Positions 53,430 to 63,429 of a stretch of 64,000 nt of DNA are shown in pieces. The stretch is from assembly GCA_964445695.1 (NCBI GenBank), contig CAYULF010000010.1, positions 108,869 through 172,868 on the forward strand, written 5' to 3'. How positions within the stretch are numbered: position 1 is the stretch's first letter; each line of letters opens with the position of its first letter. The translations under genes were made by a program, and so were the position numbers. The notes below the pieces were generated by a model. It was not told where the DNA came from. It saw nothing but the letters and a program-made list of their open reading frames with translations, and did not search any database. Source of the DNA: JAUIKM01 sp964445695 (GTDB taxonomy: Bacteria; Bacteroidota; Ignavibacteria; Kapaibacteriales; UBA7675).

Positions 53430-53810
53430 ATGCTGCGTCTTGCCAGGATTGTCGGTGTTTTACTGATTGTCATCGGACTCGTCGGTTATGTAATGGCTGA
53501 GGTCACCAGCCTGACGGCGCTGATTCCGGCGGCATTCGGATTAATTTACTACGTGCTGGCCGCCCTAGGCCACAAAGAGGAATTCCGCAAACACGCCATG
53601 CACATTCTATCGATTATTGCTTTGCTGGGAATGCTCGGTACGGCGCGCGGATTTTTTGACCTCGTCACGTTTAATACGGGCGGCGCGGACAGCATGCCGC
53701 TGGCGACGATTTCCAAGGGGCTGACGTTCATTCTGAACCTGGTTTTTCTGGTAGCGGCCGTGCGATCGTTTATTGCGGCGCGCCGAGCGCGACTTGCAGA
53801 AGACAATTAA
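53430..53810 (+). CDS. Small four-helix membrane protein
   Basis: A 126-residue integral membrane protein with four hydrophobic segments (about residues 5-23, 27-45, 55-75 and 95-118), small loops, and a basic C-terminal tail (FIAARRARLAEDN). ATG at 53430 is set by GGAGG five bases upstream, the best ribosome site in this part of the window. Function not recognised. It points toward the convergent COG3014 gene, with a dispersed repeat in the gap. Confidence 0.75.
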   Translation: MLRLARIVGVLLIVIGLVGYVMAEVTSLTALIPAAFGLIYYVLAALGHKEEFRKHAMHILSIIALLGMLGTARGFFDLVTFNTGGADSMPLATISKGLTFILNLVFLVAAVRSFIAARRARLAEDN

Positions 53811-53977
53811 GTGTCTTGTTTAAGGCGATTTCTGACCGCTTTGAGCCCTTGCTGACGCGGCGGTCTCAGGCTTTCTGATTTCTTTGTTTGCCACTGCGTG
53901 AGTCGTCTGCTGTCGTTGAGCGGTGTTAAACACGTGAGCTGAAAGCAAACTCAGTGATTTGAGACTTGTGGCGCGCC

Positions 53978-54035
53978 GACGAGCAAGAGGAAAAAGCAAG
54001 CCGCCCGCTCTCCGGAGCGGAGGCGAAGCGATCAT
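53978..54035 (+). repeat. Short dispersed repeat
   Basis: GACGAGCAAGAGG followed by AAAAAGCAAGCCGC, a small GC hairpin (CGCTCTCCGGAGCG) and GGCGAAGCGATCATG. The same arrangement is at about 4851-4920 and, reversed, at 1-48 and at the left end of both 454-bp repeats. It lies between two convergent genes. Confidence 0.65.
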
Positions 54036-54062
54036 GAGTCGCGTCTGAAGGTGTTAAGTGAT

Positions 54063-55508
54063 TTACCTTCCGCGCGGGCCCGGCCGCGCTTCGTACCACT
54101 CGTATTCCTCCGGGCGGCCCGAAGCCAGCGTGTGAAATGCGTGAAACTGCGTACTGCCCGGCCTGACGTTAAAGGTGAATTCTTCCTCGTAGCGTTCACC
54201 GCGCGCTGTCTGCGCCACAAAACGGATGGTTTGTTCGCCGGGCGGGAGCACTAAACGGGCGTAGTAAATTGAGTGCGGCAGCACCTGCCAGTTGCGCGTG
54301 TCGGCATTCTCCGTTAACGCACCGGCCAGACCGAGAAGGGCGCCAAGCGTCTCATTTTTCTGTTTAACACCGTATTCCGCCGCCTTTTTGATGGCCACAC
54401 GCAGCAGGGCCGTTCCAAATTCACGCAGCATCCGGTCTTCCAGCGATTGATGCGCAATCGCATTGATGTCCTCCGCCAATTCCAGCTTCGTCGTGTCGCG
54501 GCCGATCAGTGCAGCGCGGCGGTAGACCAGCGGGCGCTCAGTGTATGTCGGAAACGCCACGCGAAAGGTCTCCAACTTCTCAAGCGCGTTTTTGTCGTCC
54601 TGTTTAACCCGCTCGCGATCGGGATAAAAGGGGAAGGAATAGCCCCGGTAATCGCTCTGGAAAATCAGCGCGCCGCCTTCGCCGGCAACTGATACAAAGT
54701 TAACCGCAAACTGATTTTTAACCGGGCCGAGGCCGTTGTTCCAGAAAAAGACCACTTCGCCCAGCGAGTCGGCCGCAGGTGAAGTTGAGATGTTAAACTC
54801 GCGGCGGTAGCGCTCGGCTTCCTGACGGAATCCGGTGCGTTCGGCGGCGCGGATCAGGTCGTGTTTAAGTTGTGTCGGGGCGTGCAGATTAAAAAGCTCG
54901 CCGTATTCGTCGCGGTAGGTTTCCCAGGCATTGCGATAGGCGATAAAAGCGTTGTTGTAGTCGCCCGCGGCGTCGTAAATCAGCCCGGTGAGCGTCAGCG
55001 CAAATGCGTCGCGTTTGTAGCGATTTTCAGATTCGTATTGATCGTTGATTTCATTGAGTTTGATATTGATGCGGCGCGCTTCCACCAGCGCTTCGTCCAG
55101 GCGGTTTTGCATCAGAAAGTTAAGCGCCTGGTAGTAGTGCACCAGTACGGATTCGTGGTCTTCGGTGCGGTAGGGCAGGACGCCGGGGTTAACGAGATAG
55201 GAGAGGATTTCCTGGCCGAGCGTGGTGCGCCGCGACTCGATTAAACGGTTGGCGCGTTCAAACATGACAAAACTGCTGTCGTAGTCGCCCAGCATCCACT
55301 CGATGCTGCCGCGGTTCAACAGGTAAAGAATGTAGTTTTTGTCGGAACGCGCTTCCTCGCTCTGTATCACAAAATCGCGAGCGGCACGGATATCGCCCTC
55401 GCGCAGACGCCGCTCCAGTTCGATATTGTCCTCGTAGTAGGTCGAACAGGCGCCGGCGCCGCAAGCCAGAATCAGCAGGAGCAGCGGCAGAAAAATGGAT
55501 CGCAACAT
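54063..55508 (-). CDS. COG3014 family lipoprotein
   Basis: A 481-residue exported protein with signal and lipobox (AGACS, Cys about residue 21) and an N-terminal TPR-like helical region (YLLNRGSIEWMLGDYDSSFVMFERANRLI; DEALVEARRINIKLNEI) followed by a beta-rich C-terminal half. It matches COG3014, which recurs beside LpoB-like lipoproteins in many bacteria. The LpoB gene ends 39 bases upstream, so they form an operon, probably acting at the inner face of the outer membrane on cell wall synthesis; that role is inferred from LpoB. Confidence 0.85.
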   Translation of the reverse strand: MLRSIFLPLLLLILACGAGACSTYYEDNIELERRLREGDIRAARDFVIQSEEARSDKNYILYLLNRGSIEWMLGDYDSSFVMFERANRLIESRRTTLGQEILSYLVNPGVLPYRTEDHESVLVHYYQALNFLMQNRLDEALVEARRINIKLNEINDQYESENRYKRDAFALTLTGLIYDAAGDYNNAFIAYRNAWETYRDEYGELFNLHAPTQLKHDLIRAAERTGFRQEAERYRREFNISTSPAADSLGEVVFFWNNGLGPVKNQFAVNFVSVAGEGGALIFQSDYRGYSFPFYPDRERVKQDDKNALEKLETFRVAFPTYTERPLVYRRAALIGRDTTKLELAEDINAIAHQSLEDRMLREFGTALLRVAIKKAAEYGVKQKNETLGALLGLAGALTENADTRNWQVLPHSIYYARLVLPPGEQTIRFVAQTARGERYEEEFTFNVRPGSTQFHAFHTLASGRPEEYEWYEARPGPRGR

Positions 55509-55547
55509 GTTAAAGTTAACCCGCAGTTCAGAGCCGAAAAACGCGGC

Positions 55548-56144
55548 TTATTTGTCCACGAGTTTTTTGATTTCTTTGTCGCCGATCCAGACGATTTCAT
55601 TGGTCTGAATATCCGTCAGCTCCAGGTTAACCTTGTAGTACACCACTTTCTGTTTGTTGTTGGAGTCGACGATGGAGTTGATGGAGCCCTGCATCATGTA
55701 GTCCGCACCGACTTCCAGGCCCCACTTTTTCATGGTCGAGGTGGAGGCGTATTCCTGCTGATCGGCGCGCTCGGCGCGAATCTCGGCGCGTTTCTCGCCG
55801 CCCTGGACCACGCGCACTGTCTGCGCATTGATGAAGGAACGTTCAACTTCCTTGGTGAACACCTCGGGGTCGATGTGCTCATGCGTTTTGTTGCGCACCA
55901 TGCCGACGATAACAACTGGTTTGCGGTCATTGGCGCCGACAAAGTTGTTGAGCCAATTCTGGCTGAGCACCTGATCGACCATGGCTTTGGCGACGAGGCG
56001 TGCGTCGGTGTCGTTCCAGCGTCCGCTCAGGTCGGTCACTGAAGTTTCCTCAATACGCGTAACGGAGGAAGGCGTCGTTTTACAGCTTTGAATTGTCAGG
56101 ACGGCGGCGAGACAGCCGCACAGGAGCAGAGCGAATCTTGACAT
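55548..56144 (-). CDS. lpoB: LpoB-like penicillin-binding protein activator
   Basis: A 198-residue lipoprotein: signal and lipobox IQSC (Cys about residue 21), then the LpoB/TolB-N-like domain with DARLVAKAMVDQVLSQNWLNNF, KPVVIVGMVRNKTHEHIDPEVF and LEVGADYMMQGSINSIVD. E. coli LpoB activates the peptidoglycan polymerase PBP1B from the outer membrane. ATG at 56144 is set by the signal peptide; the frame stays open far upstream without support. Divergent from ettA. Confidence 0.88.
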   Translation of the reverse strand: MSRFALLLCGCLAAVLTIQSCKTTPSSVTRIEETSVTDLSGRWNDTDARLVAKAMVDQVLSQNWLNNFVGANDRKPVVIVGMVRNKTHEHIDPEVFTKEVERSFINAQTVRVVQGGEKRAEIRAERADQQEYASTSTMKKWGLEVGADYMMQGSINSIVDSNNKQKVVYYKVNLELTDIQTNEIVWIGDKEIKKLVDK

Positions 56145-56439
56145 AATCGGTACCCAAAGATGGATTGGAATTCGTGTTCTACGGCCGGAAAGCAGGACAA
56201 AAATACGCAGAAAAGTGACGGGACGGCCAGGAGAGCCGTCGGTGTGAGTGTCGTAGCCGGGATTGCCGGACATGACGCGACTCCGGCGCAAATGTTGCAG
56301 AGCGTCGAGGCTTTGAGAGAGTGCGTCGTCGGTGCTGCGGTTCAGGCGGAAATGCGTATTTTTGCCGGCGATGCGCCGCTGTGCAACAGCTGCGGCCGCA
56401 TTCACACTCACGTGACATTCTATAGAGCCGGAGCTGAAT

Positions 56440-58110
56440 TTGAGCGACAACAAGATTATTTTTTCGATGGTGGGCGTCGGCAAAGTCCACAAGCCGAACA
56501 AACAGGTTCTCCGCGATATTTACCTGTCCTTTTTTTACGGTGCGAAGATCGGCGTTCTGGGTCTCAACGGCGCCGGTAAGAGTACGCTGCTGCGCATCAT
56601 CGCAGGCGAAGATCAGGATTACATCGGCGAAATCAGCGCCAACAAAGACATCACCTTTGGTTATCTGGCGCAGGAACCCGAGCTGGACGAAAGCAAGACG
56701 GTGATGCAGATCGTCGAGGAAGGCGTGCAGGAAACCGTGGATCTGGTGCGCGAATACGAATCGATCAACGAAAAATTTACCGACCCCGATGCTGACTTTG
56801 AGGCGCTGATCGAGCGTCAGGGCAAGTTGCAGGAAAAAATCGACCACCTGGGCGCCTGGGATCTGGAAAGCAAACTGCAAATGGCGATGGACGCGCTGCG
56901 CTGTCCTCCGCCCGACGCTTTGGTCAAACACCTCTCCGGCGGTGAACGCCGCCGTGTAGCGTTGTGCCGTCTGCTGCTGCGCGAACCCGACGTCCTGCTG
57001 CTCGACGAGCCTACCAACCACCTGGACGCCGAGTCGGTGGCCTGGCTGGAGCACCACCTGAGCCGCTACGAAGGCACGGTCATTGCCGTGACGCACGATC
57101 GTTACTTTCTGGACAATGTGGCCGGCTGGATTCTGGAACTGGACCGCGGCCACGGCATTCCCTTTGAAGGCAATTACAGTTCGTGGCTGGACCAGAAGAG
57201 CAAACGCCTGGCACAGGAAGAAAAAACCGCGACAAAACGGCGCAAGGCGCTGGAACGCGAGCTGGACTGGGTGCGCGCCAGTCCCAAGGGACGGCACGAC
57301 AAGAGCAAGGCGCGCATCAGCGCGTACGAGCGCATGGTGGAGGAGCAGCAGGACAAGGCACCCGAGGACATCGAACTTTCGATTCCGCCGGGACCGCGCC
57401 TGGGCGACAAAGTCATCGAAGCGCACAGTCTGACCAAGGGTTTTGAGGAAAAACTCCTGATGGAGTCGGTGGAGTTTTCGCTGCCGCCGGGCGGTATTAT
57501 CGGCGTGGTCGGGCCGAACGGCGCAGGTAAGTCGACCTTGTTCAAAATGATCGTCGGCATGGAAACGCCCGACAGCGGCGACATCGAGCTGGGCGAGACG
57601 GTCAAACTCGGTTATGTGCGCCAGGACCGTCCACTGGATCCGGCCAAGTCAATCTGGGAAGAAATCAGCGAGGGCGCGGACGTGCTGCAGGTCGGCCCGC
57701 GCGAAGTTAACTCGCGCGCTTACGTCTCGTGGTTCAACTTCAGCGGATCGGACCAGCAGAAACGCATCGGCGATCTTTCGGGCGGAGAGCGCAACCGCGT
57801 GCACCTGGCCAAGACGCTGCGCGAGGGCGCCAACGTCCTGCTGCTTGACGAACCGACGAACGACCTGGACGTGAACACCTTGCGCGCGCTGGAGGAGGCC
57901 CTGGCCAACTTTGCGGGCTGCGCCGTGATTATCACGCACGATCGCTGGTTCCTGGACCGCGTGGCGACGCACATTCTGGCGTTTGAAGGCGAGAGCCAGG
58001 TCGTCTGGTACGACGGCAACTACACGCAGTACGAAGAGGACTACAAACGACGCAAAGGCGTCAAAACCATCCTGCCCGAGCGCATCAAATACAAAAAACT
58101 GACGCGCTGA
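56440..58110 (+). CDS. ettA: Energy-dependent translational throttle protein EttA (ABC-F)
   Basis: A 556-residue ABC-F ATPase acting on the ribosome. Two ATPase domains: GLNGAGKST, LSGGERRRVAL and DEPTNHLD in the first; GPNGAGKST, LSGGERNRVHL and DEPTNDLD in the second, joined by a basic linker (KRRKALERELDWVRASPKGRHDKSKARI). Start is TTG with GGAG seven bases upstream, giving the standard EttA N-terminus. EttA gates the first translocation step according to ADP/ATP level. Length and domain order are normal. Confidence 0.93.
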   Translation: MSDNKIIFSMVGVGKVHKPNKQVLRDIYLSFFYGAKIGVLGLNGAGKSTLLRIIAGEDQDYIGEISANKDITFGYLAQEPELDESKTVMQIVEEGVQETVDLVREYESINEKFTDPDADFEALIERQGKLQEKIDHLGAWDLESKLQMAMDALRCPPPDALVKHLSGGERRRVALCRLLLREPDVLLLDEPTNHLDAESVAWLEHHLSRYEGTVIAVTHDRYFLDNVAGWILELDRGHGIPFEGNYSSWLDQKSKRLAQEEKTATKRRKALERELDWVRASPKGRHDKSKARISAYERMVEEQQDKAPEDIELSIPPGPRLGDKVIEAHSLTKGFEEKLLMESVEFSLPPGGIIGVVGPNGAGKSTLFKMIVGMETPDSGDIELGETVKLGYVRQDRPLDPAKSIWEEISEGADVLQVGPREVNSRAYVSWFNFSGSDQQKRIGDLSGGERNRVHLAKTLREGANVLLLDEPTNDLDVNTLRALEEALANFAGCAVIITHDRWFLDRVATHILAFEGESQVVWYDGNYTQYEEDYKRRKGVKTILPERIKYKKLTR

Positions 58111-58140
58111 TCCGGCGGGAATTTTGGTAAGAACAACACG

Positions 58141-58512
58141 ATGAAACAGCATTCCGAGGGCTTCCTGCGCATTGTGCGGGAGGCCCGTTTGCGTATCAGC
58201 GAAACCGACGTTGCGACGGTCTACGCGCGCATGCAAAACGGCGAGGAGTTAACAATCCTTGATGTGCGCGAGGAGAGCGAGTTCGCCGCGGGTCACATCC
58301 CCGGCGCGCTGCACCTGAGCAAAGGGATTATCGAGCGGGACATTGAGACGCGATTTCCGGATCGGAGCCAGGAGCTGATTCTTTATTGCGGCGGCGGTTT
58401 TCGTTCGGCTCTTGCCGCGGACAACCTGCAGCGGATGGGCTACACAAATGTCATCTCGATGGACGGCGGCATGCGCGCCTGGCGCGACGCGGGACACAAA
58501 GAGGCCGACTGA
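58141..58512 (+). CDS. Rhodanese-like protein
   Basis: A 123-residue single-domain rhodanese. LTILDVREESEFAAGHIPGALHLSKG is the typical first half; ILYCGGGFRSALAADNL holds the active-site Cys and its loop, and MDGGMRAWRDAGH the usual end. It would transfer sulfane sulfur to an acceptor. Its stop overlaps the next start as TGATG. Confidence 0.9.
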   Translation: MKQHSEGFLRIVREARLRISETDVATVYARMQNGEELTILDVREESEFAAGHIPGALHLSKGIIERDIETRFPDRSQELILYCGGGFRSALAADNLQRMGYTNVISMDGGMRAWRDAGHKEAD

Positions 58513-59366
58513 TGCTGGTCAACACCTTTCGTCACCTGCCGCAGGTCGGTCCCGTCGCCGAGCGGCGTTTCTGGGAATCGGGCGTCCGCAGCTGGCGGGA
58601 TTTCGCCGCGGCGGATCTGTTGCGCATCAGCGACAAACGGCGTGAGCTGTGGACGGACGAACTGGAATTGAGCCGCGAGCGGCTTGACGCGCGCGACGCC
58701 GCCTGGTTTGCTGAAAGGCTGCCGCTGAGCGAGCACTGGCGACTCTACGAAGAATTCCGCGACGAACTGCTCTACTTCGACATCGAGACGACGGGGACGA
58801 GCCCGGACTTAGGGGCGCATATCACGACAATTGTCACCTTCGACGGCCGCCGCGTGCGCGAGTATATTTACGGCGAGAACCTGCGCGATTTCATCGACGA
58901 CATTCAGCCTTACCGCGCGCTCGTGAGTTTCAACGGGCGCTGTTTCGACGCACCCTGGATCGAGTCGCACTTTTTGACGGAGCTGCCGCACGCGCACATC
59001 GACCTTCGTTTTGTCTGGCGCGGGCTGAAGCTGCGCGGCGGGCTGAAGTCGATCGAAAAGCAGCTGGAAATCGACCGCGACGAGCTGGACGGCGTTGACG
59101 GATATGCGGCCGTGCTGCTGTGGCGTCGCTACGAGCAGAGCGGGGATCGTCGCTGGCTTGAGGCACTGTTGGCATACAACCGCGCGGATGTGATCAATCT
59201 TGAACTTCTGCTGCACGAGGCCTGCCGGCGGGCTTCTCGTTTAACGCCTTTTGACTATGAACCACCAACGCCTCTGTTAAACAACGAGCCGTATGTTCCG
59301 GACGCGGACATTGCGGAGTTTCTGGAGGCTTATGCGTCGATGCGCAGCGGCGGGTATGGGTATTGA
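58512..59366 (+). CDS. YprB-like RNase H-fold nuclease
   Basis: A 284-residue protein with a DEDD/RNase H-like exonuclease domain: LLYFDIETTG (Asp-x-Glu, about residues 80-89), SFNGRCFDAPWIE (second Asp) and AYNRADVINL (third Asp). The N-terminal ~60 residues (FRHLPQVGPVAERRFWESGVRSWRDFAAA) form a helix-hairpin-helix-like segment as in the YprB family. DNA or RNA substrate not known. Translation is coupled to the rhodanese gene by TGATG. Confidence 0.85.
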   Translation: MLVNTFRHLPQVGPVAERRFWESGVRSWRDFAAADLLRISDKRRELWTDELELSRERLDARDAAWFAERLPLSEHWRLYEEFRDELLYFDIETTGTSPDLGAHITTIVTFDGRRVREYIYGENLRDFIDDIQPYRALVSFNGRCFDAPWIESHFLTELPHAHIDLRFVWRGLKLRGGLKSIEKQLEIDRDELDGVDGYAAVLLWRRYEQSGDRRWLEALLAYNRADVINLELLLHEACRRASRLTPFDYEPPTPLLNNEPYVPDADIAEFLEAYASMRSGGYGY

Positions 59367-59420
59367 GTGTGTAAGAGTTGCCGCTTGTTTGCGTTGATGC
59401 TCGCGTAGGGTTGGAACAAG

Positions 59421-59493
59421 TTGTGGCTACAACCTGCACTGGATTACCCAGCCGATCGACCCCGTGTTGCGCGCTCGACTCAGCGCACAACAC
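59421..59493 (-). pseudogene. Remnant of the 5' end of a tandem paralog of the gene at 63195
   Basis: On the minus strand the peptide LCAESSAQHGVDRLGNPVQ matches LCAETSAQSWVDRLGHPVP at residues about 19-37 of the T9SS protein encoded upstream. The DNA is also alike over about 50 bases. The likeness stops after roughly 24 codons and the frame then runs antisense through the end of the nuclease gene. It is what remains of a second, truncated copy. Confidence 0.6.
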
Positions 59494-59556
59494 GGGGGCA
59501 AGGAGAAGAACAGTCAGTATGGTCGTGGCCGCCCGATAGGTTTAACATCGGCAAGA

Positions 59557-62500
59557 TTAATCCACTCTCAGGATTGCCGTCCTCGTGCCAAATACGCTGT
59601 GCATGCTGCAGAAATACAGACCCGGCGTCAGCATTGTGCCATTGAAGTTGAATTCTCGCGTTCCGGATTCAAGTTCACCGTTGAACAGCGTCGCCACTTG
59701 GCGGCCCAGTAAGTCGCTGAATACGATGCGTGCCTGCATTTGGTACGGCGCATTGACTGAAATGCGCAGATCGCCGCCATTTACATTAACAACTCCGAAC
59801 GTCAACTGCCCGCCCAAAACAATCTGTCTGTGATCGGCAGCGCAGACCTCCGAGACCGTGAATTCGAGGGCGGTACGTCCCGCTGTTAAGCACTCATCTA
59901 GCTTGAAGTCGAACACTTCGACCCTGCTTTGGGCGGTGTCCCCCAGCAGCGCCATGAACTCCAGCTCCAGCAATATCTCGCCGTCATATCCGGCGGGACG
60001 TACGCCGCGCAGCTCGTGTTCGGCGAATCGGCGTGCACCGGCGACCACCGTCCGCGGTGCGGCCGGACTCAGCAGTTCCAGCATGGTCTGGTCGTAGCGG
60101 AGCACGGCGCTGAAACTGCGCGCATCACCGGACGGCGCAGGTGTCTGTTGTTTAACAAACACACGGAAGGTTTCGCCCGGATCGGCGGACACGGCTGCTG
60201 GTTCAATTAACAATTGAATGCGTTCGGCTTGTTCGACGAGCACGGCGTCGCGGTGTTCACATCCGCCGGCATCAACGGCAACAAGTGTCAGGATACCTTC
60301 AGGCGTGGTGTTGTTTAACTCGATCGTCGGCGTCGCCGCTCCGCTCGACCATTGGTAGGAATTATACACATCGTTAACGCCGAGCTGGAGCGGCGCATCG
60401 CAGAGCAGGACATCGCCGCCCAGATCGACGCTGTTTTCCACGACCGATACGTTGTTGGTCGAACTGCGGGCGCAGCCGGTAGGCGGTACAACTTCGGCGC
60501 TTACTTCCATCGACTGTACCGACGACAGGATCGGCGCAGTAAAGCGCACATCGAGGCGCGGCCGCGGCGGATCACCGGTCGGCGAAGCGCCTTCCAGCGA
60601 AAGGTTGTTTAACACGATGCCGGATGCATCCGCACTGAATTCGCTCCAGACCGCGTCGTTCACGAATACTTCCGTCGGCGGAGCGGCCAGCGGCGGCGTG
60701 CAGGTAATGCGCATTTCAAAGTTTGGCAGCGGTGCAAGGCTGGTATTCGACAAGTCGAGCGAATATAACAGCCCGTTGTTGCGACAGGCGTTAATGTCCT
60801 GTCGCAATCGGAGCCCGGAACGGCGCGGCCGCAGTTCGGCGGCGGCCAGAACAAATTCCTCCGCACCGCGCCGCACGATGTTAACATAATGTGGAAGACC
60901 GTCGGCCAAAGCAGGATCGACGGTGACTCGCATGTTGAAAAAGCCGCAGCCGATACTGTCGTATTGCAGGTCGGCCGGTCGCGCCAGCAGCTCGCCGTTG
61001 TTTAAGTCAAAGTCGCCGCTCAAGTACTGCACGCCCGGCGGCAGCAGAACTTTCAGCTCAAAATTCAGATCGCTGTCCTCAAAATCCTTGCAGACGCGCA
61101 CTTGCACGTCAATCGGCGCGCCGGCGCAGTCGTTCACCTGCTCGACAAAGGTTTTTACCTGAGCCGGAACGTAGGCGGCCAGGGGGATGAGTTCGAGGTC
61201 GTCGAGGAGCATGTCCATTGATTCTTGATGTTCCGGACTTGGGGTTCGAGGCAAGAATAATATCCAGCTTTCATTGGCTGTGACAATAAATGGTTGACTA
61301 ACAACAGTAGACCATTCATACTCTTCAGACTCGACGGTAATCTTCGTCCTAGGGTTAGCTAATACCTGGTCCCGAAACTTACTGCTCACATCGCAGAATG
61401 AGTTTGAATCCAAGTATATAAAGAGATCGGAAAGGATGGAGTCATTGCCAAACAGATTGTATGGATGAATCTTCGCTCGAACAACATACATACCATTGTT
61501 TGTTTGAAGATTTCGAATCTTCTGAAAAATCCCTTCATATGGATTGACACAGTTCACATAGAATCTGTTGTTTGCTTTTTTATCCCAAGAGTCTGGACCG
61601 TTAAATGTGAGAACGATCTCGCCACTTGCAGCTCGCAACATCCCTTCAAACAATACACCGTTGGCTTTTCTCTCCAGAATATCAGGGCTTTCAATTCCTC
61701 CCCAAGTGCTCGTTAGAATTGATACATCACTACATTCAAACTTAAATGTCTCGATTAGATATCCGCTACCAACAGACTGTTCAAAATCCCCATTGCACAA
61801 GAGGTTTGCCGTTGGCCAGGTGCAGGGCGGCAAGGTCGGAAACTCCACATCAATAAACACATAGGTGATGTTGCCGCTAAATCCGCCGCGTTGCGGCAGG
61901 TAACGCAGCACAATCGTACCGCGAAAACCCGGATCGGGATCGATGACCAGTTGTTCTCCGCTGTTTAAGTCTGTTTGAGAGAGTATTGCACCGCTGCTTC
62001 CGAGCACTTCAAGACAGGTAATGTTCTCGGTGTTAACATCATTGGCGGCGAGATCGTTGAACTCCAGCACAATCGATTCTGTCGATACAAAAGGCCCTGA
62101 CGGCCGGTCGTTGACACCCGCAGGTAATCCGCCGCAGGCGGCATAGTCGTCGCGAAAACGCGTTGCATTCACCGTCGCGCCGTAGACGCCGCTGACGGCA
62201 TATCCCAGGTCACAAAGGGCGTCGACCTCGTCGGCATGCGGCAGGCGTTTAACTTCACCGGGCCTGATCTCATGATGCAGAACCCGCCCTATTCCATCGG
62301 CCGCGCAGTCTTCATCAAAGTGACTCAGGCTGCCGCCCGCGCGCCAGGGTTGAGGCGTGTAAACGGCCGCGTTCTGCAAACTTGCACCGGCAAAAACGAC
62401 CGGCATGCTGGATTGTGAACAGGGCGTCTGCAACAGCACGCGGTCGTACGACGACGGCATCAGCTCGTAACAAGCCTTGTTCTGCACTACCAGCGGCCTC

Positions 62501-63195
62501 AGACCCGCATTGGTGTTTACCTGCAAAAAAGAGTCGTAACGCGTGAACCAGGTGGTTTCGGCGAGTACCGAGTTGCCGTCCGCACCGAGGAAGGAGGCCA
62601 GACCGAGTGCGTGTAGCATCTCGTGGAGGACGACCGAGTAAAGGTCGACGTCGGTGAAACCGACGGCGTCGGGATCGAGGTTAAAGGCGTGCGCAAAGTT
62701 GATCACGATGCGCGCATGATGGTCGGGCGCGTCGCTCCAACCCGCGTAGGGATCGCCGGTTGCGTTAATCGCCTGCCAGAGTGCGCCGTCGAGCAGTCCG
62801 GAGCTGGATGCGCCGTCAACACGGTAGACGGCCGAAGCAAAGGCCGCCGCAGCGTCGGACGGATCGGCGTATGCTTCCACGCGAATAAGCGCCGCGCCGG
62901 CATTTGCCGGACGAGCAAATAACTGCGACAAATCGGAGAGCACGGCGCAGACCACGGCGCAGCGCGCTTCGCCCAGCCCGCCGGGCGCACTGAACAGGCC
63001 CACTTCATCGACAAATTGTACTTCAAAAAAACCGGCTTGGCAGTCGGACGCACCAAGCGTGCGATCGGGCAGGTGTTTTGCGGCGTGCGGGACAGGATGG
63101 CCCAGCCGGTCAACCCAGGATTGCGCACTGGTTTCGGCGCAGAGCAGAGCGGCAAGAAGAAAAACTGTCAGTATGTGTGAGAGTGTGTATTTCAT
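59557..63195 (-). CDS. Large T9SS cargo protein with zinc-protease-like and binding domains
   Basis: A 1212-residue secreted multidomain protein. Signal peptide (about 1-24, ending ETSAQS). HEMLHALGLAS (about residue 192) is an HExxHxxG zinc-site motif in a matrixin/reprolysin-like domain that covers about residues 40-330. NLLCNGDFEQ (about 467) to LLDDLELI (about 665) reads as a galactose-binding-like jelly-roll module, coded by AT-rich DNA. Further Ig-like regions follow, then a cohesin-like segment (DPGETFRVFVKQ, FSAVLRYDQTMLELL) and a C-terminal sorting domain (ARIVFSDLLGRQVATLF, PGLYFCSMHS, ending LRVD). Start ATG 63195 is set by the signal peptide. Confidence 0.82.
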   Translation of the reverse strand: MKYTLSHILTVFLLAALLCAETSAQSWVDRLGHPVPHAAKHLPDRTLGASDCQAGFFEVQFVDEVGLFSAPGGLGEARCAVVCAVLSDLSQLFARPANAGAALIRVEAYADPSDAAAAFASAVYRVDGASSSGLLDGALWQAINATGDPYAGWSDAPDHHARIVINFAHAFNLDPDAVGFTDVDLYSVVLHEMLHALGLASFLGADGNSVLAETTWFTRYDSFLQVNTNAGLRPLVVQNKACYELMPSSYDRVLLQTPCSQSSMPVVFAGASLQNAAVYTPQPWRAGGSLSHFDEDCAADGIGRVLHHEIRPGEVKRLPHADEVDALCDLGYAVSGVYGATVNATRFRDDYAACGGLPAGVNDRPSGPFVSTESIVLEFNDLAANDVNTENITCLEVLGSSGAILSQTDLNSGEQLVIDPDPGFRGTIVLRYLPQRGGFSGNITYVFIDVEFPTLPPCTWPTANLLCNGDFEQSVGSGYLIETFKFECSDVSILTSTWGGIESPDILERKANGVLFEGMLRAASGEIVLTFNGPDSWDKKANNRFYVNCVNPYEGIFQKIRNLQTNNGMYVVRAKIHPYNLFGNDSILSDLFIYLDSNSFCDVSSKFRDQVLANPRTKITVESEEYEWSTVVSQPFIVTANESWILFLPRTPSPEHQESMDMLLDDLELIPLAAYVPAQVKTFVEQVNDCAGAPIDVQVRVCKDFEDSDLNFELKVLLPPGVQYLSGDFDLNNGELLARPADLQYDSIGCGFFNMRVTVDPALADGLPHYVNIVRRGAEEFVLAAAELRPRRSGLRLRQDINACRNNGLLYSLDLSNTSLAPLPNFEMRITCTPPLAAPPTEVFVNDAVWSEFSADASGIVLNNLSLEGASPTGDPPRPRLDVRFTAPILSSVQSMEVSAEVVPPTGCARSSTNNVSVVENSVDLGGDVLLCDAPLQLGVNDVYNSYQWSSGAATPTIELNNTTPEGILTLVAVDAGGCEHRDAVLVEQAERIQLLIEPAAVSADPGETFRVFVKQQTPAPSGDARSFSAVLRYDQTMLELLSPAAPRTVVAGARRFAEHELRGVRPAGYDGEILLELEFMALLGDTAQSRVEVFDFKLDECLTAGRTALEFTVSEVCAADHRQIVLGGQLTFGVVNVNGGDLRISVNAPYQMQARIVFSDLLGRQVATLFNGELESGTREFNFNGTMLTPGLYFCSMHSVFGTRTAILRVD

Positions 63196-63429
63196 GACAC
63201 ATGTTCGGGAAGCACTACCAATCAATATTATCAATATTCGGCAAAAGGCGATTCCCCTTGACTTATACCAAGCACATTTCGTGCCGGGATAAAGATCAGA
63301 CAAGACGGTCCGCGAACACAGCCCTGGTCCGCGGACCGACGCCGGGCCTGTCAGTGCGGACCGCTTGCCGTACAGCGCCATACACACTGTCGGCCGGTCC
63401 GGACTGTTGGGAGCGCCCGGCTATTGACC

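Noticed and set aside
56179..57426. Long minus-strand open frame opposite ettA
   Set aside because: EttA on the plus strand has both ATPase domains intact; the antisense peptide has no motif.
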